Made by a program: the position numbers and the translations under genes
The notes under the pieces: generated by a model
Seen by the model: the letters and a program-made list of their open reading frames with translations, nothing else
What the model was told of the DNA's origin: nothing
Databases searched by the model: none
In this document: positions 46,629 to 55,455 of the stretch, piece by piece
How positions within the stretch are numbered: the first letter of the stretch is position 1
Layout: every line of letters begins with the position of its first letter
Assembly: GCF_027270315.1 (NCBI RefSeq)
Contig: NZ_CP114413.1
Span: 124,001 to 188,000, forward strand
Direction of reading: 5' to 3'
Length of the DNA stretch: 64,000 bases
DNA from: Streptomyces cinnabarinus
GTDB lineage: Bacteria; Actinomycetota; Actinomycetes; Streptomycetales; Streptomycetaceae

Positions 46629-48619
46629 GGCAGCACCGCCTTGACCCTCGTCCCGCCCCCGGCGGGACTGTCCACCTGGAGCTTGCCCCCGAGTGCGGCG
46701 AGGCGATCCGCCATCCCCTGAAGTCCCGTTCCCTGCGCTGGACTTGCCCCGCCACGACCGTCGTCGGTGACCTCCACGCACAGCCCTCCCTCGACCGGTG
46801 CCACCTCCACGACGACCACGTCCGCGCCCGAATGCCGGGCGGCGTTGGTGAGTGCCTCGCTCACCACGTAGTACGCCGTCGCCTCGACGTCGCGTGACAG
46901 TCGGCCGGTGTCGGCCACGTGCAGTCGCACCGGGATCGCCGAGCGGTCCCCGAGCGCCGCGAGCGCGGGCTCCAGACCCGACTGGGCCAGCACCATCGGG
47001 TGCAACCCGCGGGCCAGTTCCCGCAGTTCGGCGGTGGCCTCCAGCAGGTGCGTCCGCGCTTGTTCGACCCGGTCCGCCAGCGGCGCACCGTCGGCCTGCG
47101 CCTGTCTGGCGAGGGCGCCGAGGTCCAGAGCGAGGGTGACCAGTCGCTGCTGAGCGCCGTCGTGGAGGTCGCGTTCGATGCGCCGCCGTGCCGCGTCCTC
47201 GGCGGTGACGATCCGGCGGGCCGCCGCCTGGATCTCCTGGGCCTGTCGCTGCTGCACGATGACCAGTCCGGTCTGTGCGATCAGGTCCGCCAGCAGCCGG
47301 GCCTCCACGGCGCTGAGCGGTCCGCCCACCGACTTGCGGACCGTGATCGCCCCGCACACCCCGCCCCGGTGGACGACGGGCCGCACCAGCCGACGCGGCC
47401 CGCCCAGACCGGCGAGGGTCGCCGGGCCCGCCTCGACGGCCGCGGCCGGCCACTGGCCCCGCGGCACCAACTGCCGCTCCTCACCCACCCACACGACAAC
47501 CTCGGTGGCGCCGACGGCACTTGCCACCGTGGCGGCGACGGCATCGAACAGATCCTGTGGCGGATCCTCCAGGTGGGCCGACAAGCGGGACAGCGCTTCG
47601 TACGGCGTCGCGCGATGCCCGTACACGAGGCGATCCGCCAGGCGCTGGGCCCGTCGGCGCAGCGGCTCGAACACGACCGCGACGACGGCCGTCGTGACGA
47701 GCGCCAGTGATCGCTCGTCAGCCGGGACCACCGCTCCCGCACCGACCACGATCGCCATGTAGGCCGCCGTGATCAGCAGCAGCATGGCCCCGACGACGAG
47801 GGTCTTGTTGATGACCGGGTCGATGTCGTACAGCCGGAACTTCAGGATCGCCGCCCCGGCGGCGACGGGGATCAGCGGGACCGCGAGCAGGCCGGGCAGC
47901 GGGCTGCCCAACGTCGCCAGCCCGGCCACCAGCAACACGATCGCCGTGACCACGGCGAACACGAGCCACCGCAACTGGCGTACCTCGTCGCCACGAGCAC
48001 GCCGGATCCGCGCCACGAGCGCGACGGTCCACAGCACTTGGAAGACCAGGTAGCTGTACTGGGCGTACGCCCAGACGCGGTCCGCCGTCTCACCGCCAGG
48101 CACGTCCAGCGGGTGCGGAGCAGCCAGCCCCATCCGGTCGTGCTCCACCGGCCACAGCGCCGACATCACCGCGAGCGCCGCTGCCACCGCCATCATCACG
48201 ACCACGCTGAACCGCCACCCAGGGGACGGGAGCTTGCCGTCGGGGAATGCCATGAACGTCCACCCGGCCAGCGCGATCGCCAGCGGCAGCGGCCATACGC
48301 CGACCCAGCCGAGCCAGGCGGCCCCGGCCGGCGTCGTGCCGTCGTACAGGCCGTACTGGCGGCCGAAGAACATCATCGCGTGCAGCACGCCGGTCGCCAC
48401 GAACAGCCAGCCCTCCGGGTGCCTCGGCCGCACACGTACGACGTACAGGCCGACGGTGGTGAAGGAAGCGCCGATCAAACCGTTGTGCACATTGTCCAGA
48501 TGGAAGCCGAGGTACCAGCCGTAGCCGATGAGGGTCGCGACGAACAGCGCCACCAGTGCGGTTCCGATTTCGCGGACCGTCGGCGGGGCCTGGTCGTTCG
48601 CCTCGGCGGCCGCTGCCAT
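46619..48619 (-). CDS. GAF-containing sensor histidine kinase, NarL type
   Basis: 666 residues from ATG 48619. About ten hydrophobic helices over residues 20-310 make a large membrane sensor. A GAF domain follows (about 345-455, VAATVASAVGATEVVVWVGE). The HisKA_3 helix is VTAEDAARRRIERDLHDGAQ with His486 and the QQRL motif; this HDGAQQRL form differs from the HDxVAHxxS form of the other two kinases in the window. The HATPase has EALTNAARHSGADVVVV and GTGLQGMADRLAALGGKLQV. Overlaps its regulator. Divergent from a membrane gene with 136 bp between. Confidence 0.9.
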   Translation of the reverse strand: MAAAAEANDQAPPTVREIGTALVALFVATLIGYGWYLGFHLDNVHNGLIGASFTTVGLYVVRVRPRHPEGWLFVATGVLHAMMFFGRQYGLYDGTTPAGAAWLGWVGVWPLPLAIALAGWTFMAFPDGKLPSPGWRFSVVVMMAVAAALAVMSALWPVEHDRMGLAAPHPLDVPGGETADRVWAYAQYSYLVFQVLWTVALVARIRRARGDEVRQLRWLVFAVVTAIVLLVAGLATLGSPLPGLLAVPLIPVAAGAAILKFRLYDIDPVINKTLVVGAMLLLITAAYMAIVVGAGAVVPADERSLALVTTAVVAVVFEPLRRRAQRLADRLVYGHRATPYEALSRLSAHLEDPPQDLFDAVAATVASAVGATEVVVWVGEERQLVPRGQWPAAAVEAGPATLAGLGGPRRLVRPVVHRGGVCGAITVRKSVGGPLSAVEARLLADLIAQTGLVIVQQRQAQEIQAAARRIVTAEDAARRRIERDLHDGAQQRLVTLALDLGALARQAQADGAPLADRVEQARTHLLEATAELRELARGLHPMVLAQSGLEPALAALGDRSAIPVRLHVADTGRLSRDVEATAYYVVSEALTNAARHSGADVVVVEVAPVEGGLCVEVTDDGRGGASPAQGTGLQGMADRLAALGGKLQVDSPAGGGTRVKAVLPCE

Positions 48620-48755
48620 ACGGACATGCTGGCACAGCGGCGGCGCTCGCGGATGAGGGTTGTCCCTGGTCGAAATGGAGGGTGTGCACCGTGCCCCGGA
48701 AGGTCGGGGAGGGACACCGTGGGATCACCGACTCGTCCCGAACGAAGGAGTCACG

Positions 48756-49412
48756 ATGAGCACGTCGACTCGGGCCCGAACCCAACTGTCCCCCGGTCCC
48801 CTCCTGTTGCTGGGCGGCATCGCCTTCTTCGCGGGCGGCGCCATCCACCCCGCCGGAAACGGTGAGGGGTCGAAGGTCGACCAACTCCACGAGATGCTGG
48901 TCGACTCGATGTGGTACCCCTCGCACGCGCTGATGCTGGTCGCGATGGTGTGCTTCGCGGCCGCGATCCTCGCCTTCCGGCGCCGCGGCGGCCTCGGCTC
49001 CGGCATGGCCCGGGTGACCGACGTCGCCTCCGTCATCGCCGTCGTCGCCACGGCCGGGATGGCCCTGCACCTGTTCGCCGCCCTCGGCGCGGACGGGATC
49101 GCCCACGGGGAGAAGACCCTCTTGTACCACGTGCAGACGTGGAACGAGACGCTCACCAATCCGCTGTGGGGCCTGAGCGTTGCCGCCCTCGCCGTCACCG
49201 GCGGCCTCACACGCACCCTCGGCAACCCGCTGACTCTCGCCCTCGGTCTGGTCGGAGGGCTGGCCTTCGCCCTGGCATCCGCCACGATCGCCTTCACCGA
49301 CCGCTTCGACGCCCTGTTCCCACTGGCCTCCCTCATCGGGATCTGGGCCGTCGTGGTCGGCCTCATGACCTGGAAGCCCGGCGTCGGCCGAGTCGCCAAC
49401 GATCAGTGCTGA
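48756..49412 (+). CDS. Hypothetical multi-span membrane protein
   Basis: 218 residues from ATG 48756 with AAGGAG. Six hydrophobic segments: LLLLGGIAFFAGGAIHP, PSHALMLVAMVCFAAAILAF, VIAVVATAGMALHLFAALG, LWGLSVAALAVTGGLTRTLG, TLALGLVGGLAFALASATIA and LASLIGIWAVVVGLMTW. A GGAIHPAGNG motif after the first helix recurs in actinobacterial paralogs. Function unknown. It is divergent from the GAF-kinase pair, suggesting that it belongs to that regulon. Its stop overlaps the next start by 7 bp. Confidence 0.7.
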   Translation: MSTSTRARTQLSPGPLLLLGGIAFFAGGAIHPAGNGEGSKVDQLHEMLVDSMWYPSHALMLVAMVCFAAAILAFRRRGGLGSGMARVTDVASVIAVVATAGMALHLFAALGADGIAHGEKTLLYHVQTWNETLTNPLWGLSVAALAVTGGLTRTLGNPLTLALGLVGGLAFALASATIAFTDRFDALFPLASLIGIWAVVVGLMTWKPGVGRVANDQC

Positions 49413-49777
49413 AGGCTGCCGCGTGTTGCGCATGGCTTGTGGGCTTCGGTTTCGGCCTGCCGTGCGCATACGCGATCCAGTACCTCGCCGACCACGACCG
49501 CGTCTGGACCTTCCTGGAGTTTCCCACCTACGGCGGCGGACCTTTCGAGGACACGGGTCTCACGACCACCGTCCCGCTGCTCAGTCTGTTCCTCCTGGTC
49601 TGCCTCGGAGAAGTCGTCATGGGATGGGCCCTTTGGCGAGGTCGGCGCGGCGCCATTGCGCTGGCTCTGGCGCTCCTGCCGTTCGAGGTCGCCTTCTGGG
49701 CGGGTTTCGCGCTGCCCTTCGGATTCCTGGCGGGCGCCGTACGCACCGCACTCGTCCTGGCGGCGCGCCGGTCCTAA
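49406..49777 (+). CDS. Small membrane protein coupled to the preceding gene
   Basis: 123 residues from GTG 49406, overlapping the upstream gene by 7 bp. Hydrophobic segments: CCAWLVGFGFGLPCAYAIQY, TTTVPLLSLFLLVCLGEVVM, AIALALALLPFEVAFWAGFA and a last LPFGFLAGAVRTALVLA. A loop with DRVWTFLEFPTYGGGPFEDT lies between the first two. No family recognised. The overlap implies joint expression, possibly a complex. Confidence 0.65.
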   Translation: MLKAAACCAWLVGFGFGLPCAYAIQYLADHDRVWTFLEFPTYGGGPFEDTGLTTTVPLLSLFLLVCLGEVVMGWALWRGRRGAIALALALLPFEVAFWAGFALPFGFLAGAVRTALVLAARRS

Positions 49778-49831
49778 TCCGGCACCGGCCGTGCGCGCGG
49801 TCTACGCCGCCGACCCGACACCCCCTTCCCC

Positions 49832-49909
49832 TTCTCGTCCTTCGCCGCGGCCCTCGAACGCTCCCGCACGGTCTTCCTGACCGGTCTGCTGTCCGACCCC
49901 GGCCGCTGA
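49832..49909 (+). pseudogene. Short decayed coding fragment
   Basis: 26 codons, FSSFAAALERSRTVFLTGLL then SDPGR and a stop, in normal coding style but without a start. It looks like the C-terminus of a lost gene between the membrane pair and the DNA ligase. Family not identified. Confidence 0.3.
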
Positions 49910-49972
49910 TCCAGGCCGCATCACGACCGCCGCGACCCGCTCCTCGTACCGATGTCAGTGGTGCCAGGCAAG

Positions 49973-52066
49973 ATGACGGGCATGACGACACCAGCTGCAG
50001 AGATCATGGATGCCGCCGCCTACGCGCAGGCGGTCGAGGACGCGGTGAAGGCCGCGGCCGCGTACTACGCGGGCGGTACGTCGCCCATGGACGACGACGC
50101 CTATGACCGGCTGGTGCGTGGCATCGCGAACTGGGAGGCCGAGCATCCCGCGCAGGTGCTGCCGGACTCGCCGACGGGCAAGGTCGCCGGGGGCGCCGTC
50201 GAGGGGGACGTGCCGCACACGGTGCCGATGCTCAGCTTGGACAACGTGTTCTCCGCCGAGGAGTTCACCGCCTGGATCGCCTCGCTGGCCCGACGCCTCG
50301 GGCACGACGTCACCGTCTTCAGCGTCGAGCCGAAGCTCGACGGACTGGCGATCGCGGCACGGTACACCCACGGCCGCCTCAGACAGCTCGTCACGCGTGG
50401 GGACGGGACGGCCGGGGAGGACGTCTCGCACGCGATCGGCACCATCGAGGGGCTGCCGATCGAGCTGTCCGAGCCGGTCTGCGTGGAGGTGCGCGGCGAA
50501 GTCCTGATGACGACGGCCCAGTTCGAGCACGCCAACGAGGTGCGCACGCAGCACGGCGGACAGCCCTTCGCCAACCCGCGCAACGCTGCGGCGGGCACCT
50601 TGCGCGCCAAGGACCGTGCCTACACCGTGCCGATGACGTTCTTCGGCTACAGTCTGCTCCCCCTGCCCGACACCGACCCCGCGCTCACCGAACAGCTCGG
50701 CCTGCGGGCGCACAGCGAGCTGATGGCGCGGGCCGCCGAGTTGGGGGTGAACACCACCGCGAGCACGGCCGTCCCCGGCGTCACCGCCGACGCGGGCGAG
50801 GAAGTGCTGGCGCGCGTAAAGGAGATCGCGGCACTGCGCGCCGAGCTGCCGTTCGGGATCGACGGGGTCGTCATCAAGGCCGACCTGGCCGCCGACCAGC
50901 AGGCCGCCGGGTCCGGGTCGCGGGCCCCGCGCTGGGCGATCGCCTACAAGCTCCCGGCGGTGGAGAAGATCACCCGGCTGCTGGAGGTGGAGTGGAACGT
51001 GGGCCGCACCGGCATCATCGCCCCGCGCGCCGTCCTGGAGCCGGTGGAGATCGACGGCTCCACCATCACCTACGCCACGCTGCACAACCCCGCCGACATC
51101 ACCCGGCGCGACCTGCGCCTGGGCGACCACGTCATGGTCTACCGGGCCGGCGATGTCATCCCCCGCGTCGAAGCCCCCGTCGCCCACCTGCGCACCGGCG
51201 ACGAACTACCCATCGTCTTCCCCGAGGTGTGCCCGCGCTGCGGTTCGAGCATCGACACCAGCGAGCAGCGTTGGCGGTGCGAGAACGGCCGCAACTGCCA
51301 TCTGGTGGCATCCCTTTCCTACGCCGCCGGCCGCGACCAGCTCGACATCGAGGGCCTGGGCCACACCCGTGTCGTCCAGCTCGTCGACGCCGGCCTGGTC
51401 AGCGATCTCGCCGACCTCTTCACCCTCACCCGCGACCAGCTCCTGGCCCTGGAACGGATGGGCGTGACCAGCACCGACAACCTCCTCGCCGCGCTGGGCG
51501 CCGCCAAGCGCCAGCCGCTGTCGCGGGTGCTGTGTGCGCTGGGGGTACGGGGCACCGGGCGCTCCATGTCCCGGCGTATCGCCCGCCACTTCGCCACCAT
51601 GGACCAGGTGCGGGCCGCCGATGCGGAAACGATGCAGCAGGTCGAGGGCATCGGCACCGAGAAGGCCCCGTCGATTGTCTCCGAGCTGGCCGAACTCGCC
51701 CCGCTCATCGACAAGCTCGCCGCGGCCGGGGTGAACATGACCGAACCCGGCGTCACCCCACGCGCGGCGGACACCGACGCCTCGGACACCTCCAGCGAGG
51801 CTCAGGAGGCGGACCTGCCGCTGGCGGGAATGACCGTCGTCGTCACCGGCTCGATGACCGGCCCCCTGGAGAAGCTCTCCCGCAACCAGATGAACGAGCT
51901 GATCGAACGCGCCGGCGGCCGTTCCTCCTCCAGCGTGTCCAAGAAGACCACCCTGGTCGTCGCCGGAGACGGTGCCGGTTCCAAGCGCGCCAAGGCCGAG
52001 GACCTCGGGCTCCGCCTGGCCACACCGGACGAATTCGCCGCGCTCATCGCCGACTTCCTCGACTGA
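49973..52066 (+). CDS. ligA: NAD-dependent DNA ligase (LigA type)
   Basis: 697 residues from ATG 49973, or ATG 49982 three codons later. Domain Ia YYAGGTSPMDDDAYDRLVRG; adenylation motif EPKLDG with Lys121; motif III region VCVEVRGEVLMTTAQFEHAN; KADLAADQ and WAIAYKLPAVEKITRLLEVE (motifs IV-V); OB fold NVGRTGIIAPRAVLEPVEID. Zinc site CPRCGSSIDTSEQRWRCENG followed by RNCH supplies four Cys. HhH repeats and a BRCT domain (LPLAGMTVVVTGSMTG) follow. It seals nicks using NAD. Streptomyces often carry a second ligA-like gene besides the essential one, and this context without replication genes suggests the second copy. Confidence 0.93.
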   Translation: MTGMTTPAAEIMDAAAYAQAVEDAVKAAAAYYAGGTSPMDDDAYDRLVRGIANWEAEHPAQVLPDSPTGKVAGGAVEGDVPHTVPMLSLDNVFSAEEFTAWIASLARRLGHDVTVFSVEPKLDGLAIAARYTHGRLRQLVTRGDGTAGEDVSHAIGTIEGLPIELSEPVCVEVRGEVLMTTAQFEHANEVRTQHGGQPFANPRNAAAGTLRAKDRAYTVPMTFFGYSLLPLPDTDPALTEQLGLRAHSELMARAAELGVNTTASTAVPGVTADAGEEVLARVKEIAALRAELPFGIDGVVIKADLAADQQAAGSGSRAPRWAIAYKLPAVEKITRLLEVEWNVGRTGIIAPRAVLEPVEIDGSTITYATLHNPADITRRDLRLGDHVMVYRAGDVIPRVEAPVAHLRTGDELPIVFPEVCPRCGSSIDTSEQRWRCENGRNCHLVASLSYAAGRDQLDIEGLGHTRVVQLVDAGLVSDLADLFTLTRDQLLALERMGVTSTDNLLAALGAAKRQPLSRVLCALGVRGTGRSMSRRIARHFATMDQVRAADAETMQQVEGIGTEKAPSIVSELAELAPLIDKLAAAGVNMTEPGVTPRAADTDASDTSSEAQEADLPLAGMTVVVTGSMTGPLEKLSRNQMNELIERAGGRSSSSVSKKTTLVVAGDGAGSKRAKAEDLGLRLATPDEFAALIADFLD

Positions 52067-52132
52067 TCCGGGGTCCGCGGCGGACGCCGAGGCCGGACCG
52101 GGCCATGCCGCGGACGTCGCGCGCCTCCGCTG

Positions 52133-53673
52133 TCACTCCGCCTGCGCGCCGTGCGTTTCGTGACGCAGCACGAGCAGCGCGATGTCGTCGGTGCGCTGTC
52201 CGCTGGTGTCGGCCTTGTCCAGCAGGTGGTCGATGAGCAGGTCCAGATCCTGGTCGTCGGCGGCGGCCAGGTGCTGTGCGAGCCGCGTGATGGCGCCTGC
52301 GAGGTCGGCGCCGGGTGTTTCGACGAGGCCGTCGGTGTAGAGGGCGAGCAGCGTGCCTTCGGTGAGGGGGATCTCGGTCACGGGGAAGTCGGCGGCCGGG
52401 TCTGCCGGAGATGATCAGGGGCAGGAAAGCCCACGCCTCCTTTCCGCTGATCGGCACCGCCTCGGGGTAGGTGTGCCGCATCTCCTCCGGGTCGGCGAAG
52501 AACGCGGGGATGCCGCTGGTGAGGGCCTGTCCGGCCGGGGTGAAGGGTGTCGAGGGGGAGGCCGTCGAGACGGCTGATGGTGTCGGAGGTGTAGCCGCGG
52601 TGCCCGGTGATGCGCAGTCGGCCGGCGCTCGCGGTGGACAGGACCAGGCCCTGGGCTCCGAAGGCGGGCATGATCTGGTCGGCGACCAGATCCACGACGT
52701 CCTGGACCCCGACGACCTCGGTCAGCGCGGCGGCCAGATGCATGAGCTGGTACAGCTGACCGGCGCGGGCCGGTGTGGCGGTGCGCGGGGACCGGCGGGG
52801 CACCAGTGCGGGCGATGTCTGCCCACCGCTGGGCACGATACGGGCGCTGATCCCGCTGGCGTCCGGGTACAGGTGGAAGTCCAGCCACAGGCCCGGTGGG
52901 CGGCACGCGGTGAAGGTCACGGGTTCCCGGGTGATCACCGCGGCACGGTAGCGGTCCTCGTAGGCGGGATCGTCGAGCCGGCGCAGCGACTGCCAGGGGC
53001 GGGTGCCCAGCAGCCGGTCCGCATCGCGGCCCAGCAGGTCGCAGGCCCCGGCACTGACGTAGGTGAGCCGCCCGTCCAGGTCCACGGCGCAGCTTCCCCC
53101 GGGCAGCCGCTCGACGAAGCCGGTGACGGCCGTCGCCTGGCTCACGGAGCGGGCGCCGGTTCCCACGGCAACGACGCGCGGCTGTTCACGGCGGGGGACG
53201 GCACCGCCCCATTCGGCGGCCTCCTCCAGCAGCCGGGCCAGCCGCCGACAACTGGACGTGATGTTGCCCCGCTCCCGCTGGGTCATGTACGGCGGCCGGG
53301 TGGCCGGCCACATCAGCAGCAGGGAGCCCCACTGCCGTGCCCCGCTGACCGGCGCGGCGGCCAGCGCCAACGGGTAGGGAAGCGCGATCGCGGTGCGCGG
53401 GTAGGAGCGGGCCATCTCCTCCTGGCCGCTCACCCACACCATGCGGTTCTCCCGGACGGCGTCGGCGACGGGCGCGGGAGCGGCGAGCGCGACCCTTGTC
53501 CACGGTGCGGCGAACTCCAGCGGCGCTCCGCACAACACGTCCAGGCACAGCAGTTGTTCGTCCGGTACGAGCAGGTACAGGGCGCCGATGGACGCGCCGG
53601 TCGCACGCACTGTCCGCGCGAAGGCGGCATCCAGCGCATCGACGTCCGGGGCCGCGTCGGCCGTACCGGTCAT
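52133..53673 (-). pseudogene. GAF-PAS-GAF-SpoIIE (PP2C) phosphatase gene, frameshifted and missing most of the phosphatase domain
   Basis: From ATG 53673 the frame encodes a GAF-like domain (TVRATGASIGALYLLVPDEQ), a PAS domain (GGSCAVDLDGRLTYVSAGAC, DLLGRDADRLLGTRPW) and the start of a second GAF (AAALTEVVGVQDVVDLVADQ). Near 52545 the frame shifts at DTLHPGRTG; the GAF end continues in another frame as MRHTYPEAVPISGKEAWAFL and PLIISG. Near 52390 this joins, again out of frame, to the last 80 residues of a SpoIIE domain (TEIPLTEGTLLALYTDGLVE, then TDDIALLVLR). About 150 residues with most phosphatase metal ligands are absent. The original protein would have dephosphorylated an anti-sigma antagonist. 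Confidence 0.85.
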
Positions 53674-53813
53674 GCCCGCTGCTCCCCTCGGGACACGGTC
53701 CGGGGATTCCGCACATACCCGGGCCCGCCCCCTCTCTGGACGCTACGCCCATGAGGTGCGGTCGGCATGTGGTCCCGGCTGCCCGATGGGGCCCGGCTTG
53801 TAGACTTTTCGGC

Positions 53814-54719
53814 ATGGCGGAGCGGTGCGAGGAATGGGTGACGGCCGCACCGATGCCGCCGCTGCGGCCGTTCATCGAGAGCTACTGCGGCTACCGGCTG
53901 ACGGGGTTTCCGCCGGGGCTGCACCGCGGCCTGCCGTCCCGACATATGACATTCATTGTCAGCATCGGTGACGACATCGACGTAGTGGCCCAGACGGATC
54001 CCGCGCAGCCTCCCGAGCACTACGGGTGCGTGCTCAGCGGCCTGCAGGCCACGTCGGCGCTGATCTCCCACAACGGCGACCAGGAGGGCGTGGCGATCGA
54101 GCTCACGCCCCTCGGCAGCCGGGCCCTGTTCGGCATGCCCGCGGGCGAGTTGTGGAACCTCTCCGTCGAGCTCGGGGAGGTGGTCGGGTCCACCGGCCGC
54201 GAGCTGTGGGAACGCCTCCAGCACACCGCCGGGTGGCAGGCCCGTTTCGCGCTCTGCGACGCGGTCCTCGGCCGGCTGGCCGGGGACGGCGCGCCGGCGC
54301 CCGAGCTCCGCTTCGCGTGGGAGACGGTGGTCGCCTCCAGTGGCGAGGTGTCCATCGGTGACCTGGCCGACGAGAGCGGGTGGAGCCGCCAGCACCTGGC
54401 CCGTCGCTTCCGCAGCGAGTTCGGCCTGACGCCGAAGCTCGCGGCCCGGGTGGTGCGCTTCGAGCGGGCCCAGCAGATGCTGCGGCGTTCACCGCCGTTC
54501 GTGTCGATCGCCCAGGTGGCGGCGGCGTGCGGGTACTACGACCAGTCGCATCTCAACCGGGACTTCGTGGCGCTGGCCGGCTGCACGCCGACCGAACTGC
54601 TCGCGGGTGATGTTCCATCCGTCCAAGACAGCGCCGGTGACGCGGGGGCATCGTCACCGTATGAACGCAATCACCACGACAACGACAGCAGCGGTCTGGC
54701 CGTGCCTCACCTACCGTGA
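53814..54719 (+). CDS. AraC-family transcriptional regulator
   Basis: 301 residues from ATG 53814. N-terminal domain with PMPPLRPFIESYCGYRLTGF and LPSRHMTFIVSIGDDIDVVA is the cupin-like type (DUF6597-like) common in this group. The C-terminal tandem HTH has VSIGDLADESGWSRQHLARR, FRSEFGLTPKLAARVVRFER and VSIAQVAAACGYYDQSHLNR, DFVALAGCTPTELLA. Its last 20 codons overlap the start of the VOC gene by 59 bp, so they are cotranscribed and the regulator probably controls the VOC-NTF2 protein. The tail after TPTELLAG is poorly conserved in style and may be dispensable. Confidence 0.88.
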   Translation: MAERCEEWVTAAPMPPLRPFIESYCGYRLTGFPPGLHRGLPSRHMTFIVSIGDDIDVVAQTDPAQPPEHYGCVLSGLQATSALISHNGDQEGVAIELTPLGSRALFGMPAGELWNLSVELGEVVGSTGRELWERLQHTAGWQARFALCDAVLGRLAGDGAPAPELRFAWETVVASSGEVSIGDLADESGWSRQHLARRFRSEFGLTPKLAARVVRFERAQQMLRRSPPFVSIAQVAAACGYYDQSHLNRDFVALAGCTPTELLAGDVPSVQDSAGDAGASSPYERNHHDNDSSGLAVPHLP

Positions 54720-55455
54720 CGCGCGCGGCGCGATCGCCTTTCTGACCGACGTCTTCGGCTTCCGGGAGACCGCGGTCTATGCCCGCGAGGACGACCCGTC
54801 GATCGTCGAGCACGCCGAACTGCGCTGGCCGCTCGGCGGTGGCGTGATGCTGGGCAGCGCCGCCAAGGACGAAACCGCCTGGGGACGCCGCACCCCGGGC
54901 CATGACGCGGTGTATCTCGTGTGCGACGAGCCGGACACCCTCTTCGACCGAGCCGTCGGCGCAGGTGCCGAGATCGTCCGTGGCCTGGTCGATGAGGACT
55001 ACGGCTCACGCGGCTTCACCGTCCGCGACACCGAGGGCAACCTCTGGAGCTTCGGCACCTATCGGGGCGAGGGCGCGGCGCCGAAAGCCGATCGCGAGAA
55101 CTTCGCCGCCCTGCTCGACGCGTGGGCCGCCGCGATCGTGGCCAACGACGCCGAGGCGATCGGGCGCTTCGCCACCCCGGACTGGGTGTTCGTCGCCGAC
55201 AACGGCATCACACCGGGCGCGGAGTTCCTCAAGCTGGTCGCCGCGGGCGACCTGACCCACGACACCATGAACCTCGACGTCGAGCGTGTGGTGACGGTGT
55301 CGGACACGACGGTGCTGGTGACGACCCACGGCACCAACAGCGGCGTCTTCCGCGGCGAGACGTTCAGCGCCGACGAGTGGGCTACCGATGTGTTCGTGTG
55401 GGACGGTGAGCGCTGGCGGTGCTCGCTGACCCAGCTGAGTCCGATTCCGGGCTAG
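54661..55455 (+). CDS. VOC (glyoxalase-like) domain fused to an NTF2/SnoaL-like domain
   Basis: 264 residues from ATG 54661. Residues 10-135 are a VOC domain of the PhnB-like kind: WPCLTYRDARGAIAFLTDVF, GFRETAVYARED, HDAVYLVCDEPDTLFDRAVG, then DYGSRGFTVRDTEGNLWSFG. Residues about 145-262 are NTF2-like (LLDAWAAAIVANDAEAIGRF, VTVSDTTVLVTTHGTNSGVF, WATDVFVWDGERWRCSLTQL). Single-domain versions of both are common and the fusion is less so. The start lies 59 bp inside the AraC gene, and the 3' end overlaps the convergent MMPL gene by 74 bp. Substrate unknown; the NTF2 half may bind the same hydrophobic ligand. Confidence 0.85.
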   Translation: MNAITTTTTAAVWPCLTYRDARGAIAFLTDVFGFRETAVYAREDDPSIVEHAELRWPLGGGVMLGSAAKDETAWGRRTPGHDAVYLVCDEPDTLFDRAVGAGAEIVRGLVDEDYGSRGFTVRDTEGNLWSFGTYRGEGAAPKADRENFAALLDAWAAAIVANDAEAIGRFATPDWVFVADNGITPGAEFLKLVAAGDLTHDTMNLDVERVVTVSDTTVLVTTHGTNSGVFRGETFSADEWATDVFVWDGERWRCSLTQLSPIPG

